This document shows, piece after piece, positions 43,066 to 44,733 of a DNA stretch of 44,733 nt. The position numbers were made by a program, and so were the translations under genes. Every line of letters begins with the position of its first letter. Positions within the stretch are counted from its first letter, which is position 1. This DNA comes from Clostridia bacterium (GTDB lineage Bacteria > Bacillota > Clostridia > UMGS1883 > UMGS1540): contig JAFZQX010000028.1 in assembly GCA_017620205.1 (NCBI GenBank), forward strand, positions 1-44,733, in the 5' to 3' direction. Below the pieces are notes generated by a model, which saw only the letters and a program-made list of their open reading frames with translations, did not search any database and was not told where the DNA came from.

Positions 43066-44235
43066 ATGAGAAGATTATTTATATTTGTTACTATGCTTTT
43101 GATAGTGTCTGTTTTCGGAATGACGGCATTTGCGGCAGATGCCACGATGACCGTTTCGGGTAATACCGTTACAGTCCACAATGCGCCGGAAAACAGTACA
43201 TTATTTACGGTATCGTACAAGGACGGAAAAATAACAAGCGTATCTATGGTAAAAGGCGAAGGAACGATAAACGCGGATGTTACAGCTCAAAAGACAAATT
43301 CCGATACGTTCAAAGCATTTTTATGGGATTTGAAAACATTAAAACCGCTTACGGAATCGAAAGCCATACCGCAAACAAAAATACTTGTTGCTTGCTTTTC
43401 CGCAACTGGTCATACAAAACCGCTTGCAGAATATGCGGCAAAATATCTCGGTGCCGATTTTTATGAGATCGTCCCTGAGGAACCATACACCGATGATGAT
43501 TTGAATTACAGCGATTCAAATTCCAGATCAACGAAGGAGCAAAACGACAGCTTGGCAAGACCGAAAATCAGCGGCGGTGTTCAGAATATGGACGGGTACG
43601 ACACCGTTATTATCGCTCATCCGATATGGTGGGGACAGGCACCGAAAATAATTTATACTTTCCTTGAAAGCTATGATTTTTCAGGGAAAACACTTACTAC
43701 AATGTGTACATCGGGCGGGAGCCCTCTCGGCAGCAGTGCAAATAATTTGAAAGCACTTACAGACAATTCTGTTACCTGGCTTGAAAGCAGACGTTTTTCG
43801 GCAGGCGCATCCGAAAGCGAAGTGCAGGAATGGCTTGATAAAATCGGGCTTGAAGCTGATAATAACGATACCGAGCCAAAGGAAAAAGAAATGATTATTA
43901 AAATCAATGGACAGACAATACCTGTTACATGGGAAGATAACGAAAGCGTGACAGAGATTAAACATCAAGCAGAGCAAAGCCCTATTACCGTGCAGATGTC
44001 AAAGTACGGCGGATTTGAGCAGGTCGGCTCACTCGGAAGAACATATCCGTCAAATGATACAAGGATCACAACACAGAACGGGGATATTGTTCTATACTCA
44101 TCAAATCAAATCGTGATGTTTTACGGCTCAAATACCTGGGAATATACAAGGCTTGGAAAAGTAAATCTTCCCGAAAATGAAGTTACAGGACTTCTCGCAA
44201 ATGAAAATGTAACGCTTACAATAACAATCAAATAG
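43066..44235 (+). CDS. Secreted flavodoxin fused to a cyclophilin-like domain
   Basis: A 389-residue multi-domain protein. The signal peptide (1-23) ends FAADA. A short beta domain (about 24-105) comes next. A flavodoxin domain covers about 106-265, with phosphate loop ACFSATGHTKPLAEY and the FMN-site IAHPIWWGQAPKIIYTFLE. A cyclophilin-like fold covers about 280-389 (IKINGQTIPVTWEDNESV, SKYGGFEQVGSLGRTYPSND, GDIVLYSSNQIVMFYGSNTW). The last two modules often occur as separate neighbouring proteins in gut Firmicutes. Location outside the membrane implies electron transfer at the cell surface, with an unknown partner. AGGAGG 7 nt before the ATG. Confidence 0.88.
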   Translation: MRRLFIFVTMLLIVSVFGMTAFAADATMTVSGNTVTVHNAPENSTLFTVSYKDGKITSVSMVKGEGTINADVTAQKTNSDTFKAFLWDLKTLKPLTESKAIPQTKILVACFSATGHTKPLAEYAAKYLGADFYEIVPEEPYTDDDLNYSDSNSRSTKEQNDSLARPKISGGVQNMDGYDTVIIAHPIWWGQAPKIIYTFLESYDFSGKTLTTMCTSGGSPLGSSANNLKALTDNSVTWLESRRFSAGASESEVQEWLDKIGLEADNNDTEPKEKEMIIKINGQTIPVTWEDNESVTEIKHQAEQSPITVQMSKYGGFEQVGSLGRTYPSNDTRITTQNGDIVLYSSNQIVMFYGSNTWEYTRLGKVNLPENEVTGLLANENVTLTITIK

Positions 44236-44285
44236 TAATAATAGATTAACAGAACATCATAAAACTGATAAACGATTAAAGCAAT

Positions 44286-44318
44286 AAAAAAATCGGAACA
44301 AGCGTAACTTGTTCCGAC
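44286..44318 (-). terminator. Rho-independent terminator of tRNA-Ser
   Basis: CGGAACAAG pairs with CTTGTTCCG (9 bp, 5-nt loop), followed on the minus strand by ATTTTTTTATT. It has no T run in the plus direction, so it serves the tRNA and not the flavodoxin operon. Confidence 0.85.
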
Positions 44319-44319
44319 G

Positions 44320-44410
44320 TGGCGGAGAAAGAGAGATTTGAACTCTCGCGCCGGTTACCCGACCTACTCCCTTAGCAGGGGAGCCCCTTCGGCCTCTTGG
44401 GTATTTCTCC
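44320..44410 (-). tRNA. tRNA-Ser (anticodon GCT)
   Basis: A 91-nt class II tRNA with CCA encoded. The acceptor is GGAGAAA paired with TTTCTCC. The anticodon stem is CTCCC/GGGAG with loop CTGCTAA (anticodon GCT, codons AGC/AGU). A long variable arm (about TAGGTCGGGTAACCGGC) and a T arm with GAGTTCAAATCTC follow. Its 3' end is duplicated at 39666-39680 and, in part, in the repeats to its right. Confidence 0.97.
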
Positions 44411-44432
44411 GAATTGATATATAATATATTAT

Positions 44433-44643
44433 AACCTCAATGCGAGGGATTAATTAAAATTGGCGGAGAAGGTGGGATAAAGCTTTGCTTTGCAAATCTT
44501 TCCTGCTTGGCGACCGAAAACTTCGTTTTCAGTACCCGCCTTCGCACCTGCTCGCTAAAAACAGTTCACCGAACTGTTTTATTTGCGCTCGCAGCCCTCT
44601 CAGGGTTCGAAGCACTTTGAGTGCATTTGCGTAAATATATCAA
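44433..44643 (-). repeat. 212-bp tandem unit with tRNA-Ser 3'-end sequence and five hairpins, copy 1
   Basis: The unit starts AACCTCAATGCGAGGGAT, then carries TGGCGGAGAA (the tRNA-Ser 3' end) at 44461. Hairpins follow at 44484-44496, 44516-44530, 44558-44580, 44593-44607 and 44612-44624. The same order of hairpins, with different but paired bases, is seen next to tRNA-Lys at 932-1071. The distance to the same tRNA-end sequence in copy 2 (44673) is 212 bp. Confidence 0.75.
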
Positions 44644-44733
44644 AACCTCAATGCTGAGGGATTAATTAAAGTTGGCGGAGAAGGTGGGATAAAGCATTGC
44701 TTTGCAAACCTTTCCTGCTCGGTGACCGAAAAC
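44644..44733 (-). repeat. 212-bp tandem unit, copy 2 (cut by window edge)
   Basis: Ninety bases align with 44433-44521 with one single-base indel and a handful of substitutions. They include the tRNA-Ser 3'-end piece at 44673 and the first hairpin (TTGC with GCAA). It continues beyond the window. Confidence 0.8.

Noticed and set aside
39666-44334. Integrative element with its own integrase
   Set aside because: No tyrosine or serine recombinase, relaxase or phage gene lies between the tRNA-Ser copies; only the cassette-like bracketing is claimed.

Overview
The window looks like chromosomal DNA from a spore-forming member of the Clostridia (Firmicutes). It carries GatCAB, a complete eight-gene spoIIIA operon, a YlmC/YmxH-type PRC-barrel protein, S-layer-homology (SLH) surface proteins, strong purine-rich ribosome binding sites and frequent TTG/GTG starts. 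No genus can be named from the sequence alone.

Layout. 1-1195: the 5' part of a DUF4417 gene, then a non-coding stretch of hairpins and partial copies of a tRNA 3' end, leading to tRNA-Lys(CTT). 1285-14821: a tightly packed one-direction housekeeping cluster (gatC-gatA-gatB, purB, valS, folC, uvrB, uvrA) behind a consensus promoter and a structured leader. 14930-17317: a secreted SLH protein with three Spy0128/FctA-like pilin domains. 17528-22036 (minus): spoIIIAA to spoIIIAH. 22144-25340: tmcAL, an HD-domain protein, a sirtuin and a YitT-family membrane protein. 25341-26520: a repeat-rich scar with a frameshifted fragment of a mobile-element protein. 26554-38882: metabolic and envelope genes, namely an iron-containing alcohol dehydrogenase, an M20 amidohydrolase, a lone E2-like acyltransferase fold, an amidohydrolase with split ChrA, a second SLH protein, an unrecognised secreted protein, a gamma-carbonic-anhydrase-like protein with an acyl-CoA synthetase, and a DUF3343/cysteine desulfurase pair. 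39787-44235: a LysR regulator divergent from a five-gene redox-like operon (small protein, Cys-nucleophile hydrolase, FMN reductase, copper-amine-oxidase-N domain protein, secreted flavodoxin-cyclophilin-like fusion). 44320-44733: tRNA-Ser(GCT) followed by tandem 212-bp repeats.

The most unusual signal is at the two tRNA loci. Short exact copies of the tRNA 3' end recur outside the genes and cut the flanking DNA into blocks of 124 and 211 bp at tRNA-Lys, and 212 bp (tandem) and 4654 bp at tRNA-Ser. The 211- and 212-bp blocks share a series of five small hairpins whose sequences differ while their stems stay paired, which suggests a selected structure. The 4654-bp block is the whole LysR/redox operon. 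I read this as DNA cassettes accumulated at tRNA 3' ends, as in integrase-mediated accretion, but no integrase is present, so this is inference. A separate 209-bp unit at 25341-25582, bounded by 33-nt exact repeats and able to form a three-way junction, may be a similar structured repeat.
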